64,000 nucleotides of DNA from Odoribacter splanchnicus DSM 20712 (GTDB taxonomy: Bacteria > Bacteroidota > Bacteroidia > Bacteroidales > Marinifilaceae). The stretch's first letter is position 1, and each line of letters opens with the position of its first letter. The translations under genes were made by a program, and so were the position numbers. Of this stretch, positions 1 to 9,100 are shown piece after piece. The DNA is taken from NCBI RefSeq assembly GCF_000190535.1, contig NC_015160.1, forward strand, positions 1,116,001 to 1,180,000, read 5' to 3'. The notes below the pieces were generated by a model. That model was not told where the DNA came from, ran no database searches, and saw only the letters and a list, made by a program, of their open reading frames with translations.

Positions 1-56
1 AATTTTCACAAATTCTATATTTATGTATGATTTGATTTAAAAATCCAGCAAATAAT

Positions 57-98
57 CTATAAAAAAAATGGAGTTTCATCCCAAGTCATGAAACTCCA
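57..98 (-). terminator. Rho-independent terminator of the left capsule operon
   Basis: On the minus strand an 11-bp perfect stem (TGGAGTTTCAT at 69-79 pairing with ATGAAACTCCA at 88-98) with an 8-nt loop is followed directly by a run of eight T (61-68). It lies 25 bp past the stop codon of the last gene of the left operon, so it is the natural 3' end of that transcript. Confidence 0.85.
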
Positions 99-122
99 CT
101 CAATTTAGCTCTTAAATAAATG

Positions 123-1331
123 TTACATCTTCTGATCCAGGTTTTTCCCTTTCTCCATATGTTCAAAATTGGGGATAAATGCTTTCATTGTTCTGACAAT
201 ATCTTCTTTTTCTGTTTTCTGGTCATTCAATACCGCCTGCAATCTTTCCAGGAAAGTATCCAGTTCTTCCATCCGGCGGGCCTCCAGGTCCTCAATCACC
301 CCCAGCGATCCGAAGCGTTCCGGATTAATTTTTTCCCCCTTCACGTAAAATTCCTCAAACCCTTTTTCTCCTGTCGTATCCGAGGTGAAATAATACACCG
401 GATATACTTTACTATCCACCGGCATCTCCGCGGCAAACCGCCGGGCTTCCTCCTCCGAAGCACACTGCTTCACCTCATATCCCAGACTATGCAGGAACCG
501 GTCGGCGATAGAGGAGAAGGTCATCATCTGCTCTGCTCCCAGTTTCGGGAAAAAGATCTCCCGGTTCTGCCCCAGGATGCAGGCCAGCATACAGATCTGT
601 CCACTCTCGTCAGGAGAAACGAAATAGCGTTTCACATCGTTCGGCGAACTCAGCGGCTGACGCTTCATCAGCCGGCCGATAAATCCGGCCAGCAGACTTC
701 CGTTCGAAAAAGCCACATTGGCAAAACGGGCCGTCGATATTTTGAACCGCGAAGAATAGGCCATGATCATTTCCTCCATGATCTTCTTGCTGGCTCCCAT
801 GATATTTACAGGATTGGCCGCCTTATCCGTCGACACGCAGAAGAAATGACGCGGCGGGTATTCACTCAGCAGGTCCAGCAGCTTCCGCGCTTTCAGCACA
901 TTATTCTCCAGCAATGCCTGCACCGAATATTTATCCTTTTCGCTCCGTACATGCTTGTGGGCTGAAAAATTGGCCACAATATCGAATCCCTGCTCTGCCC
1001 GGAAAATCTTTTCAAAGACCGGATCGGCAAAACTGAGCGGATAAGTCCGGTATTCTTCCGGCACATACATCCCGTACGTCGAGCGCAGATCCCTCGTCAG
1101 TTCCGCCAGCCCGTTCTCACTGATGTCCACAACCACCAGCTTTGAAGGACGGAAAGGCAGCACCGCCCGGATATACGACGAACCGATCGTCCCGGCACCG
1201 CCGATCACCAAAACACGTTTACCTTCTATTTCCGCGCGAAGCTTATCCCGGTTCGCCTCAATGTCCGCTGCGAACATGCTCTTTTGCCGGCCCGTTATGT
1301 GGTCGGCTATAAATTGACTGACATTCAACAT
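123..1331 (-). CDS. UDP-N-acetylglucosamine 4,6-dehydratase-like protein (UngD/PglF type), left copy
   Basis: A 402-residue nucleotide-sugar dehydratase of the extended SDR / Polysacc_synt_2 family. The Rossmann motif GGAGTIGSSY lies at about residues 44-53, and STDKAANPVNIMGASKK at about 170-186 fits the catalytic loop of the FlaA1/PglF group. It has no N-terminal membrane segments, so it is the short soluble form. Expected reaction: UDP-GlcNAc to the UDP-4-keto-6-deoxy sugar, substrate of the upstream aminotransferase. It is the last gene of the left operon, 39 bp after the sugar transferase and just before the terminator. The second copy (40361-41569) differs at five or so residues (for example G/D, D/E, T/A, E/K, R/G). 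The exact product sugar (QuiNAc or FucNAc series) cannot be read from sequence. Confidence 0.88.
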   Translation of the reverse strand: MLNVSQFIADHITGRQKSMFAADIEANRDKLRAEIEGKRVLVIGGAGTIGSSYIRAVLPFRPSKLVVVDISENGLAELTRDLRSTYGMYVPEEYRTYPLSFADPVFEKIFRAEQGFDIVANFSAHKHVRSEKDKYSVQALLENNVLKARKLLDLLSEYPPRHFFCVSTDKAANPVNIMGASKKIMEEMIMAYSSRFKISTARFANVAFSNGSLLAGFIGRLMKRQPLSSPNDVKRYFVSPDESGQICMLACILGQNREIFFPKLGAEQMMTFSSIADRFLHSLGYEVKQCASEEEARRFAAEMPVDSKVYPVYYFTSDTTGEKGFEEFYVKGEKINPERFGSLGVIEDLEARRMEELDTFLERLQAVLNDQKTEKEDIVRTMKAFIPNFEHMEKGKNLDQKM

Positions 1332-1370
1332 CTGCTTAATTTTAATTTGATTTCAAATTCAGGTAAGAAA

Positions 1371-2042
1371 TTATTTCAAATACTCCGGCCGCTCCGGCAG
1401 TCCTTTCAGCCAACGGAAAGGCAGCTCACTTTCCGGCTTCACGATCACCCAGGCCGTCAGGAAGATCAGTTTAATATCCAGCCATAACGAAGCATGTTGT
1501 TGGTACCAGATTTCCAGTTCACCTTTGTACGGAGCGATTTTCTCCGTATAAAACACGACAGGATCGATCCCCGGTTGCGACAACAACCGCTCCTCATCCC
1601 GGAAAACAATAGAGCCGAGCCCCGTGATTCCCGGCCGCACATTATAAATCACCCGTTGTACATGTTCCGGAAAACGTTCGAAATCCACCTTCATCTGCGG
1701 ACGCGGCCCTACAATACTCATCGTTCCACTGAGTACATTCAATATCTGCGGCAATTCATTGATCTTCGTCTTCCGCAAAAAACGGCCGAAAGGCAATACA
1801 CGCGGATCATTCCGGGTGGTCAGGCTGCCTGTCCCCATATTGGGGGAGTTCTTCAGCATGGTGGCGAACTTAAAAATAGAAAACATCCGGTTCCTGTACC
1901 CAACCCTTTTTTGCAGATACCATACCTTATGTTCCCCCGTACACCACAGAATCAGCATACAGGGCAACAACAGCCACGACACGCACACCAAGGCAATAAG
2001 TGCCAGCAGTACGTCAAAGACAACCTTCAAAAATTTGTACAT
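1371..2042 (-). CDS. Initiating sugar-1-phosphate transferase (PglC/WcfS-like), left copy
   Basis: A 223-residue bacterial sugar transferase (PF02397 family). One N-terminal hydrophobic segment lies at about residues 8-33, followed by the family signatures KFATM, KTKINELPQ and VGPRPQ. The short form without the multi-spanning N-terminal half is typical of PglC and of B. fragilis WcfS. It transfers a sugar 1-phosphate from a UDP-sugar to undecaprenyl phosphate at the inner face of the membrane, priming each repeat unit. It lies between the aminotransferase and the dehydratase that are expected to make its donor. The other copy (39650-40321) differs by one residue near the C terminus (R/Q). Confidence 0.93.
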   Translation of the reverse strand: MYKFLKVVFDVLLALIALVCVSWLLLPCMLILWCTGEHKVWYLQKRVGYRNRMFSIFKFATMLKNSPNMGTGSLTTRNDPRVLPFGRFLRKTKINELPQILNVLSGTMSIVGPRPQMKVDFERFPEHVQRVIYNVRPGITGLGSIVFRDEERLLSQPGIDPVVFYTEKIAPYKGELEIWYQQHASLWLDIKLIFLTAWVIVKPESELPFRWLKGLPERPEYLK

Positions 2043-2074
2043 AAATTCGGATTATAAAAAGAAGGAAAGAAATG

Positions 2075-3289
2075 TTATTTTACAGCTTCATAGGCTTCGG
2101 CAACGGTATCTACGATGATACGCAGCTGTTCCCGGGTTAAATGATTATAAACCGGAAGACTGATTTCATTGGCATACAACCGGTATGTATTCGGATAATC
2201 TTCCATTTTATATCCCCGGTTCTTGAACAAAGTCAGCATAGCCATCGGTATGTAATGTACATTCACCCCGACACCCTTTTCACTGATATATTGAATCATG
2301 GCATCCCGTTTCGCCTCATCGAAATCCTTGATCCGGAGCAGAAACAGATGATAAGAACTCTCCGTATCCCGGTGATGATAGGGGGGAATAACAGCCCAAT
2401 CCCGTTTTGAAAACTCCCGGACATAAAATTCAAAAATGGCTTTCCTTTCGGGCAGAAACGTGGATTTATACCGGCGCATCTGGGCCAACCCGACAGTAGC
2501 GCACAAATCCGGCATATTCACTTTCAGTCCCTGATCGATGATATCATACCGCCACGCACCCACCTGATTTTTTTCGAAAGCACTCTTGTTTTGTCCGTTC
2601 AATGCCAAAGCCCTCAGGTAAGTCAGTTCGTTCTGATTGCCGAAAGGCTGCGGTAAATTCAATACAATTGCACCGCCTTCCCCTGTCGTTATATTTTTTA
2701 CGGAATGCAGGGAGAAAACGGTAACATCGGCCACGGTTCCGGAAGCCTTCCCTTTATAAAAAGCCCCTAAAGAATGGGCGGCATCCGCCAAAAGCATTAT
2801 CCGGCCCAATTGCTTTTGCCTCCCGGAGGCAGGCCGGTACAAAGCCTTCACTTCCGGGTCGTCCACTACTGCCCGGATGGCATCGTAATCACAGGGATAC
2901 CCTCCGATATCGACAGGCAATATCACTTTGGTGTGTTCATTGATCGCAGCTTTTATCTTGTCCGGATCGATGGTAAAATCCTCTTTTACATCCACCATTA
3001 CCACCTTAGCTCCCATATTCATGGCACACAAAGCCGTGGCACTGTAAGTGTAAGCGGGGATAATCACTTCATCACCGGGACCTACTCCCAGCCACCGTAG
3101 CATCAGCATTGCCCCGGAGGTCCACGAATTTACACACAAAACAGCTTCACCTCCTGTGAACTGACGGATTTCATCTTCCAAAGCCCGTGCTTTGGGACCT
3201 GTCGTCAACCAGCCCGTATGAGTCAGGGTATCATGCATTTCTGCTATTACCTCATCATCGATGACAGGTAAGGAAAAAGGGATTTTCAT
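2075..3289 (-). CDS. DegT/DnrJ/EryC1 aminotransferase (PglE/WcfR-like), left copy
   Basis: A 404-residue PLP-dependent sugar aminotransferase. The N-terminal stretch with PAYTYSATA (about residue 78), LADAAHSLGA around the PLP-contacting Asp, and SLHSVKNITTGEGG with the Schiff-base lysine at about 195 are all present. It should aminate C4 of the 4-keto-6-deoxy sugar made by the dehydratase, giving a UDP-4-amino-trideoxy sugar for the primer transferase. In B. fragilis, WcfR with WcfS performs this for AADGal, the positively charged sugar of PSA. It starts 126 bp after the WbpI-like gene. The right-hand copy differs at about eight positions, clustered in a few patches (for example RAVVDD versus REVLND). 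Confidence 0.92.
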   Translation of the reverse strand: MKIPFSLPVIDDEVIAEMHDTLTHTGWLTTGPKARALEDEIRQFTGGEAVLCVNSWTSGAMLMLRWLGVGPGDEVIIPAYTYSATALCAMNMGAKVVMVDVKEDFTIDPDKIKAAINEHTKVILPVDIGGYPCDYDAIRAVVDDPEVKALYRPASGRQKQLGRIMLLADAAHSLGAFYKGKASGTVADVTVFSLHSVKNITTGEGGAIVLNLPQPFGNQNELTYLRALALNGQNKSAFEKNQVGAWRYDIIDQGLKVNMPDLCATVGLAQMRRYKSTFLPERKAIFEFYVREFSKRDWAVIPPYHHRDTESSYHLFLLRIKDFDEAKRDAMIQYISEKGVGVNVHYIPMAMLTLFKNRGYKMEDYPNTYRLYANEISLPVYNHLTREQLRIIVDTVAEAYEAVK

Positions 3290-3415
3290 ATTATATAAAT
3301 TTATATATTAAGGCTATATCATTTTGTCAGTCCCTTTACAAAAAGGAAACACAGGTAAGATATTCCGGAGAATTCCGGAACCGAAAATGATGAATGAAGA
3401 TAAAAACTTCGTTCC

Positions 3416-4486
3416 TTACGCCGTTTGTAACACCTTTAGTACTTTCTCCCCCGCATCCCCTTTTCCATACAAACGGTTTTCAAAGCAGGCCTGACCTTTT
3501 TCCTGCAATTCTTTTACACTTTGTAATATCCGATCGTGATCACTCCCTGCCAACAGATTGAATCCGTTTTCTACCAATTCCACCCATTCCGTTTCATTCC
3601 GCATCGTCACACAATACTTCCCGAAAAAATAAGCTTCTTTTTGCAATCCTCCGCTATCCGTCATCACCATCTTACAATTCTTCAACAACCACACCATCTC
3701 CAGATATCCGACAGGATCTATAAAACAAATCTTACTATTGGAAAAATCGTAATTCAGTGCTATCAATTTACCCCGGGTTCTGGGATGCAGAGGCAATACC
3801 ACCGGCCATGTTTCCGAAATATTTTCCAAAGCACTGAAAATTCCCATCAATCTTTCCGGATTATCCGTATTTTCAGCCCGATGTACTGTACCCAAAACAA
3901 AATGTTCCGGAATAGTCAATTCCGGTTGTTTTGCTTTCTCAGCATAGAACAGAGCAGCATCCTGCATCACATCCCCATTTTTCACAATCCGGCACCCCAT
4001 ATTCTCAAACCCTTCCCTTTTCAAATTTTCAACAGCCGTGCCTGTCGGACAAAACAGCACATCACTGATCCGGTCTGTCAGAATCCGGTTTATTTCCTCA
4101 GGCATATCCATATTGAATGAACGTAGTCCGGCCTCTACATGCGCTACACGAATATGCAACTTTTTAGCAGCCAACGCCCCGGCAATCGTCGAATTCGTAT
4201 CGCCATACACCAGCACCCATTCCGGCTTTTCCTTTATCAGCACTTCCTCTATCTTCTCCAACATCTGTCCGGTCATCGCCCCATGTCCCAATCCGTTTAT
4301 ATTCAAATTATAATGAGGCCTGGGTATACACATCTCCTCAAAAAACACATCACTCATATTCGCATCAAAATGCTGCCCCGTATGTACAATAATTTCTTCC
4401 ACCCCTTCAGCTCCCGCCAAAACCCGGCTGACCACCGCAGCCTTCACAAATTGAGGACGCGCCCCGACAATCGTTACTATCTTCAT
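3416..4486 (-). CDS. Non-hydrolysing UDP-sugar 2-epimerase, WbpI-like
   Basis: A 356-residue member of the WecB/WbpI epimerase fold. It has GARPQFVKAA at the N terminus, VHTGQHFD, YGDTNST, HVEAGLRSFN, TVHRAEN and TDSGGLQKEA. The motifs GARPQFVKA and NETEWVELVE are those of the WbpI/WlbD branch (UDP-GlcNAc(3NAc)A to UDP-ManNAc(3NAc)A) rather than canonical WecB, which has GTRPEAIKM and RDTTERPEA. That fits the WbpA, B, D and E homologues at the head of the operon. It would complete that pathway and is not a spare copy of the split wecB at 9104-11937. Assignment to the substituted uronic acid substrate is inferred from these motifs and context. Confidence 0.85.
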   Translation of the reverse strand: MKIVTIVGARPQFVKAAVVSRVLAGAEGVEEIIVHTGQHFDANMSDVFFEEMCIPRPHYNLNINGLGHGAMTGQMLEKIEEVLIKEKPEWVLVYGDTNSTIAGALAAKKLHIRVAHVEAGLRSFNMDMPEEINRILTDRISDVLFCPTGTAVENLKREGFENMGCRIVKNGDVMQDAALFYAEKAKQPELTIPEHFVLGTVHRAENTDNPERLMGIFSALENISETWPVVLPLHPRTRGKLIALNYDFSNSKICFIDPVGYLEMVWLLKNCKMVMTDSGGLQKEAYFFGKYCVTMRNETEWVELVENGFNLLAGSDHDRILQSVKELQEKGQACFENRLYGKGDAGEKVLKVLQTA

Positions 4487-4510
4487 TGCTTAACAAGATT
4501 AATCATTAAC

Positions 4511-5146
4511 TCACAAAAATAACCTTACAACCTCAAAAGCTTCTGCAAATTCACATCCCACTTGTACGCCTCGGGCTCTTGCTAAAGAATAAACGAATTC
4601 TTCTGAAAGATAATTCCTTTTCCCTTGCGAATGATATTCCTTTAATGCCCTAATCTTTACATCAATATTTTCTTGGCTTAGCCGCACAAAACATTGTGTA
4701 TCAAATGACAAATTATTCCATATCAACTCATAACCTAAAATAGTCGTATTTTTAAACGCCCTCAAGCCTTCTTGTGCAATTGTAGAATGATCTTGGTGAA
4801 TATCATGAAGACTTGGAATAAAAACCAAATCATATTTTTTGTTTTTTCTGATATTGATAAGTTCCTCTAATATCTCTTGCCTCACATAATTCAACTTTCT
4901 GACTTGATAATTAAAAATAATCAAATCATCAGGTTTTATTCCTAACTGCAAAGTTGCATTTCTCACCTCTGTTTTCAAAATATCCTTTGGAAATCCCTCT
5001 GGAACAGATTCTTCCGCTGTAGAAAATGCAACATAAGTAACCTTATTCCCAGCTAAAATCAACTTATTAATAGTACCTCCCAAACCTAGCTCACCATCAT
5101 CTGTATGAGGTGCTAAAACTAATACATTTTCAATATCATGAAACAT
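4511..5146 (-). CDS. PIG-L family deacetylase
   Basis: A 211-residue LmbE/PIG-L zinc deacetylase. The motif APHTDDGELGLGG (residues about 11-23) is the usual PHPDDxE metal site with Thr in place of Pro, and HDIHQDH at about 111-117 supplies the distal histidines. These enzymes remove the N-acetyl group from GlcNAc-type sugars, free or lipid-linked. It overlaps the HAD gene by 11 bp and forms a tight trio with HAD and ATP-grasp genes. A reasonable inference is that it exposes an amine that the ATP-grasp ligase then acylates. The stretch from here to 9100 is more AT-rich than the flanking cassette, suggesting separate acquisition. Confidence 0.85.
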   Translation of the reverse strand: MFHDIENVLVLAPHTDDGELGLGGTINKLILAGNKVTYVAFSTAEESVPEGFPKDILKTEVRNATLQLGIKPDDLIIFNYQVRKLNYVRQEILEELINIRKNKKYDLVFIPSLHDIHQDHSTIAQEGLRAFKNTTILGYELIWNNLSFDTQCFVRLSQENIDVKIRALKEYHSQGKRNYLSEEFVYSLARARGVQVGCEFAEAFEVVRLFL

Positions 5147-5762
5147 AGTTATTTACACATTTTACATTAATAAAATCTATTCCGGCATTTTTTGCAGCTA
5201 AATAATCCACTTCAGAATCTCCACACATAATCACACTCTCCTTTTCTACCTCATTCTCAATGACAATTTTGTCTATACAACACGCAGAAGGTTTAGGCAC
5301 ATATTCATTCGCATATATCACCTCTATCTTAGATAAGATTTCCTGTATATCCAAACTTTCTATTTTATTTTGCTGTTGTTCTCGATTCCCATTAGTCAAT
5401 ATATAAACTTTACATTTTCGATTTAATAAATATTCTAACACCATTTTCATCTCATCATAAACCTTTAAAACGACCTTTGTATGCCTTAAAAGAAATAACA
5501 AATCATTCATTTCTATTTTAGTTTTCAAGCCAAAATGAGATAACAACATATCAAAAAGCCCATGGTGCCCATATTTTTTAAAACTAGTAACTAAAAATGA
5601 AACATATTCTCCTGAATACCCTCCTACCTGCTTTTCGATAAATTTTCCAATATCATTATAGGCAGAAAATAAATAAACAGATTCATCATATAACGTATTA
5701 TCCAAATCAAATATAATGACTTGATAAGAATCGAATAAATTATATTTTAACATATTTTTCAT
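5136..5762 (-). CDS. HAD-superfamily hydrolase
   Basis: A 208-residue haloacid-dehalogenase-like phosphatase. Motif I DLDNTLYDE lies at about residues 19-27, motif II is in ILTNGN at about 120, and motif IV is in CGDSEVDYLAAKNAG at about 178-192. It has a small helical cap of type C1. The substrate is unknown; in this setting a sugar-phosphate or acyl-phosphate intermediate is likely. It overlaps the ATP-grasp gene by 23 bp and the PIG-L gene by 11 bp, so the three are translationally coupled. Confidence 0.82.
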   Translation of the reverse strand: MKNMLKYNLFDSYQVIIFDLDNTLYDESVYLFSAYNDIGKFIEKQVGGYSGEYVSFLVTSFKKYGHHGLFDMLLSHFGLKTKIEMNDLLFLLRHTKVVLKVYDEMKMVLEYLLNRKCKVYILTNGNREQQQNKIESLDIQEILSKIEVIYANEYVPKPSACCIDKIVIENEVEKESVIMCGDSEVDYLAAKNAGIDFINVKCVNNYVS

Positions 5763-6813
5763 TCTGAATGCCGAGAGCCCCCCAATACCTCAATAACTTA
5801 GTTTCCCAATTAACTACCATTGGAGAAATCGTTTCTCCCAATAAATATTTAACTGAATTATATATAATATTTGCACCGGCAAATGTCGACATGACCATCG
5901 TACCTTGTATTCGCGGGTTTGACTCAAGTAACAACGGACGTCCATCCTCATGCAGTTTATATTGAAAACCAAAACAGAAATTCAAACCTAAATTCTCTGC
6001 TAATTTTTGAGAAGCGGAAATTAAAAAATCATTTTTTTCTAAAGAAGCTGCAAATGTTATACCGCTTCTAATCGCCAAGCGTTTTCTTGGAAGTGCAATA
6101 ATTTCGTTTCCTAATCGACAAACATCTACTGTATATTCCTCTCCAGGCAAATATTCCATGACAATTAGTTCCGGAAATTCATCTCCCAAAACTGCATGTA
6201 ATTCATCAATCGTAGTATAAAGACTTGAAGGTTTTTCTTCATAAAATGTTTTTTTACGATCAAAATCTTGGGCAATAACCCTCACCCCCCGCGAACCATT
6301 AGACAAAGGTGGTTTCACCACAAATTTATTTCGAGGCCAACCTAATTTAATTGCTTCATTCTTTAAATCAGTGAATGTTGAAACCAAACTATATTTGGCC
6401 ACAGGAATATTAAGGCTTTCTGCTATTTGAAATAATTTGTATTTATTATTGGCCTTTTCAATTGCATCATAATTGGATACTACAATTCCAACTCCTATGT
6501 CTGAAAACATTTTTTTATGTTTTGCTAATAACAAAAGTTCTGCTGTATTTTGAGGAAGAATAGCCTTTACATTTCTATCTTTACAAATACTCATCAAATC
6601 CGACAAATATTCCTCTTCTTTTTTAGCAGGAGAAATAACACAAAACTCATCACACAAATATTTGCCTACAACAAAATCATTTATGTCCGTACCAATCACA
6701 TGAAATGATCTATTATCATAATTCTGTTTTAAAGAATAAAGTGTTCCTTGAATGCCAGGCGCACCTGCCCCTGTCACAATAACAGCAATCGGTCTATTTT
6801 CCATCTTACTCAT
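5740..6813 (-). CDS. ATP-grasp ligase (carbamoyl-phosphate-synthase-like)
   Basis: A 357-residue ATP-grasp protein with a pre-ATP-grasp Rossmann-like N terminus (VIVTGAGAPGIQGT, about residues 11-24). Then come the nucleotide-binding stretch FVVKPPLSNGSRGV (about 165-178), IVMEYLPGEEYTVDV (about 219-233) and the Mg-binding ESNPRIQG near 300. It should activate a carboxylate as acyl phosphate and join it to an amine. Its place next to a PIG-L deacetylase and a HAD protein suggests amide decoration of an amino sugar; the acid is unknown. It overlaps neighbours on both sides by 8 and 23 bp. A start at the internal Met (MENRP) three codons in is possible. Confidence 0.83.
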   Translation of the reverse strand: MSKMENRPIAVIVTGAGAPGIQGTLYSLKQNYDNRSFHVIGTDINDFVVGKYLCDEFCVISPAKKEEEYLSDLMSICKDRNVKAILPQNTAELLLLAKHKKMFSDIGVGIVVSNYDAIEKANNKYKLFQIAESLNIPVAKYSLVSTFTDLKNEAIKLGWPRNKFVVKPPLSNGSRGVRVIAQDFDRKKTFYEEKPSSLYTTIDELHAVLGDEFPELIVMEYLPGEEYTVDVCRLGNEIIALPRKRLAIRSGITFAASLEKNDFLISASQKLAENLGLNFCFGFQYKLHEDGRPLLLESNPRIQGTMVMSTFAGANIIYNSVKYLLGETISPMVVNWETKLLRYWGALGIQNEKYVKI

Positions 6814-8020
6814 TAATATACTTCATAAAATCAAACGACAATTTCCTATAATTAAAATGAGAATTACAATATAATTTCCCTCGCATACCCATTTCTCCTA
6901 ACTCTTGCTTTGAATAATTCATCATTTTTTCAATTCCATTTGCTACAGCCAATGCACCATCTCCGACTATCGTTATCCCACATTGAGCCTCAGCAACATA
7001 ATTATTCGGAGGAGAGATGGTTTGTATCACTGGTTTGGCAGCCTGCATATAATCAAATAATTTCGTTTGGGAAGTACCATATTGATATAACGGTTGATTC
7101 TTTCCTCCCAAATACAAAACATCCATCTCTTTCAATAGGGATGGCACCATTCGTTTATCCACGGGATCAAGAAAATAAACATTATTCAATCCCTGTTTGT
7201 TTGCATCATTCATTAATTTTTCTTTTTCATTTCCTTTGCCAACAAATACTGCAACAATATCTTTATTTTTAATTAATGCCATTGCATCAATTAATACATC
7301 CAATGCATTTGAAAGAGCATGTCCCCCAATATATCCTAATATCTGCTTATTTTCTCGTTTCAAATTATAAAAGAAATTTTGCATTTCAGGAAGTAATTCA
7401 ATTCCTTTACGCCATTCCTCCTCATCAAATCCATTGGGAACTATATATAATTTATTAATCGCAAGCCCGTGTTTCAACACATGTGCCCTCACATTGGGAA
7501 GAATTGATATACATTTATCACAATGTTTATAAGCGTAATTTTCAGCAACTTGTAAAGCTACAATGAAAGGATGATACTTAGAATATCCACCTAACAACAT
7601 TGGAGACAATGGCCATAAATCATGTATTTCGAATACTAATTTAGCTTTAAAATGCTTTGCAATTCGATAAGCCGGATAAATATCCAACGGATAAGTAGAA
7701 GAAGCAATCACTACATTCGGCTCAAAATCCCCGATATATTTTTTATACCCCCACCACAATTTACTGACAAAAGAAAACATCGACCGAATCCTTCCTATTC
7801 CATTTCCCTTATACGCATTCAACTTTACCCAACGATAATGAATTCCTTCTATCAGATCTTCCTTTCCTTGAGGTTGTACTTTTCTTAAATGCGAGAAACT
7901 TCCCCCCACAATTAAAACCTGATGCCCGGCCTTTACCCATTCCTTAGCCATATAATAAGGACGAAACTCCATCCCTAGTTCAGGCGAACCGGCATAATGA
8001 TTAATAAGAAGTATATTCAT
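6806..8020 (-). CDS. Glycosyltransferase family 4, WbuB-like
   Basis: A 404-residue GT-B glycosyltransferase. The N-terminal acceptor domain (NILLINHYAGSPELGMEFRPYY) is characteristic of WbuB-type transferases that often use an N-acetylated deoxy-aminosugar donor. VVIASSTYPLDIYPAY and FEIHDLWPLSP fit the same group. The C-terminal donor domain has LGYIGGHALSNALDVLIDA and YLGGKNQPLYQYGTSQTKLFDYM. It is cytoplasmic or membrane-associated and builds the lipid-linked repeat unit. It ends 8 bp inside the ATP-grasp gene and abuts the GT at 8021. Donor sugar not determinable. Confidence 0.86.
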   Translation of the reverse strand: MNILLINHYAGSPELGMEFRPYYMAKEWVKAGHQVLIVGGSFSHLRKVQPQGKEDLIEGIHYRWVKLNAYKGNGIGRIRSMFSFVSKLWWGYKKYIGDFEPNVVIASSTYPLDIYPAYRIAKHFKAKLVFEIHDLWPLSPMLLGGYSKYHPFIVALQVAENYAYKHCDKCISILPNVRAHVLKHGLAINKLYIVPNGFDEEEWRKGIELLPEMQNFFYNLKRENKQILGYIGGHALSNALDVLIDAMALIKNKDIVAVFVGKGNEKEKLMNDANKQGLNNVYFLDPVDKRMVPSLLKEMDVLYLGGKNQPLYQYGTSQTKLFDYMQAAKPVIQTISPPNNYVAEAQCGITIVGDGALAVANGIEKMMNYSKQELGEMGMRGKLYCNSHFNYRKLSFDFMKYINE

Positions 8021-9100
8021 TTACAAATATTTTTGAATTAATTCTATCTCCTTGTGTATTGTATTTTCTACAGAAAAAGAAAAATCAGGAGAAACGAGAG
8101 GTTCGGGAATATCATTCAATCGACAATCAAATCGATTATTATCAATAAACAAAACATTCGGATAAGAATCCAGCATTTCATGACAAACAGCAATATCCGA
8201 AACAATCGTAGGTATCCCATACACAGCCATTTCGCACATCATCACTCCTTGCGCATCCAAACGAGTCGGCATTAAAGCATATTTATACGAATTCAACACA
8301 CGGGGGATCTCTATAGGAGACAAAAAACGATTGATCAATGTAACATTAGCAGGGATATCGGTATAATTAAAATAGTTACCTCCCCCATATATATGGAAGG
8401 TCGATTCTGGATGACACTTCGCAAAATTCACAACAAGATCAATGGCATACTTTGACTGATCCAACGGGCGTATGGTTATAAAATCAGCTTTAAAATCATT
8501 TAAAACATATCCAGCCTCTTTTATATAAGGACTTATGCTATTATTTATAATATGGCTTGGGGCTGTAAAAAATTCGTGTTTCAATTTCAATGAACGTATA
8601 GCAGCCTCATACATCCAATCGCTCACAAAAACCAAATCACACTTCCCGCTTGCTACAAATTTTTTCAGATAATACCTCATGACCGGTAATTTTATCTGAT
8701 CATACAGTCGTAAAAACCGATATTCCCGTTTTGCAGCCTTGTTAAAATCATAAGGACGAGGATAATACTTCTTAGTAGATAATACCTCGTGACCATGAAA
8801 AAACAAAATCAATCGATCCAAATACTTCCATGTTTTTAGTATAAAAAATAAGTGATTTTTTATATTCGGAGCATGCGCAATAAGTATCACCTTTTCAGAT
8901 TTTCGTAAAAGTTCCTTACCTTTCTGCAAAGTATAGACCTGTACCTCATCATAAATATAAGAACAATTACAAGCAAAAGAAATCACTTTTACATCCAATC
9001 CTGTTTTCAAATATTCTTTTATTCTCGGATGTACAAAAGCCATTGAATATTTATCCTTTTCGGAAGGATAATTTTGGCAAAGAACAAAAACACTATGCAT
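8021..9100 (-). CDS. Glycosyltransferase (GT-B fold, family 4-like)
   Basis: A 359-residue protein with a GT-B layout. The N-terminal half has FHGHEVLSTKKYYPRP and VFVSDWMYEAA; the C-terminal half has TIRPLDQSKYAIDLVVNFAK, FHIYGGGNYF and ALMPTRLDAQGVMMCEMAVYGIPTI. The last of these matches the EX7E-type donor site, with QG in place of EG. It probably adds one sugar to the undecaprenyl-linked repeat unit. It lies immediately upstream of the WbuB-like gene and four bases from the split wecB. Donor and linkage unknown. Confidence 0.8.
   Translation of the reverse strand: MHSVFVLCQNYPSEKDKYSMAFVHPRIKEYLKTGLDVKVISFACNCSYIYDEVQVYTLQKGKELLRKSEKVILIAHAPNIKNHLFFILKTWKYLDRLILFFHGHEVLSTKKYYPRPYDFNKAAKREYRFLRLYDQIKLPVMRYYLKKFVASGKCDLVFVSDWMYEAAIRSLKLKHEFFTAPSHIINNSISPYIKEAGYVLNDFKADFITIRPLDQSKYAIDLVVNFAKCHPESTFHIYGGGNYFNYTDIPANVTLINRFLSPIEIPRVLNSYKYALMPTRLDAQGVMMCEMAVYGIPTIVSDIAVCHEMLDSYPNVLFIDNNRFDCRLNDIPEPLVSPDFSFSVENTIHKEIELIQKYL

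Larger units (their letters stand above)
121..3291. repeat. Left copy of a 3.17-kb inverted repeat
   Basis: Carries the aminotransferase, sugar transferase and dehydratase genes. It matches 38401-41571 in inverted orientation. The paired gene ends all sum to 41,692 (3289+38403, 2042+39650, 1331+40361, 123+41569), so there are no net length differences. Homology begins at the ATG of the aminotransferase and stops at the stop codon of the dehydratase; the flanks are unrelated. Encoded proteins differ at only about a dozen residues, one of them in the 223-residue transferase. Confidence 0.95.

Noticed and set aside
120..965. Long open frame opposite the left dehydratase gene
   Set aside because: Shadow of a strongly supported gene; the protein has no family likeness, and a matching shadow exists opposite the right copy.
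3340..3390. Hairpin TTCCGGA-GAAT-TCCGGAA before the left aminotransferase
   Set aside because: A 7-bp stem without a T run on either strand; not convincing as a terminator or recombination site.
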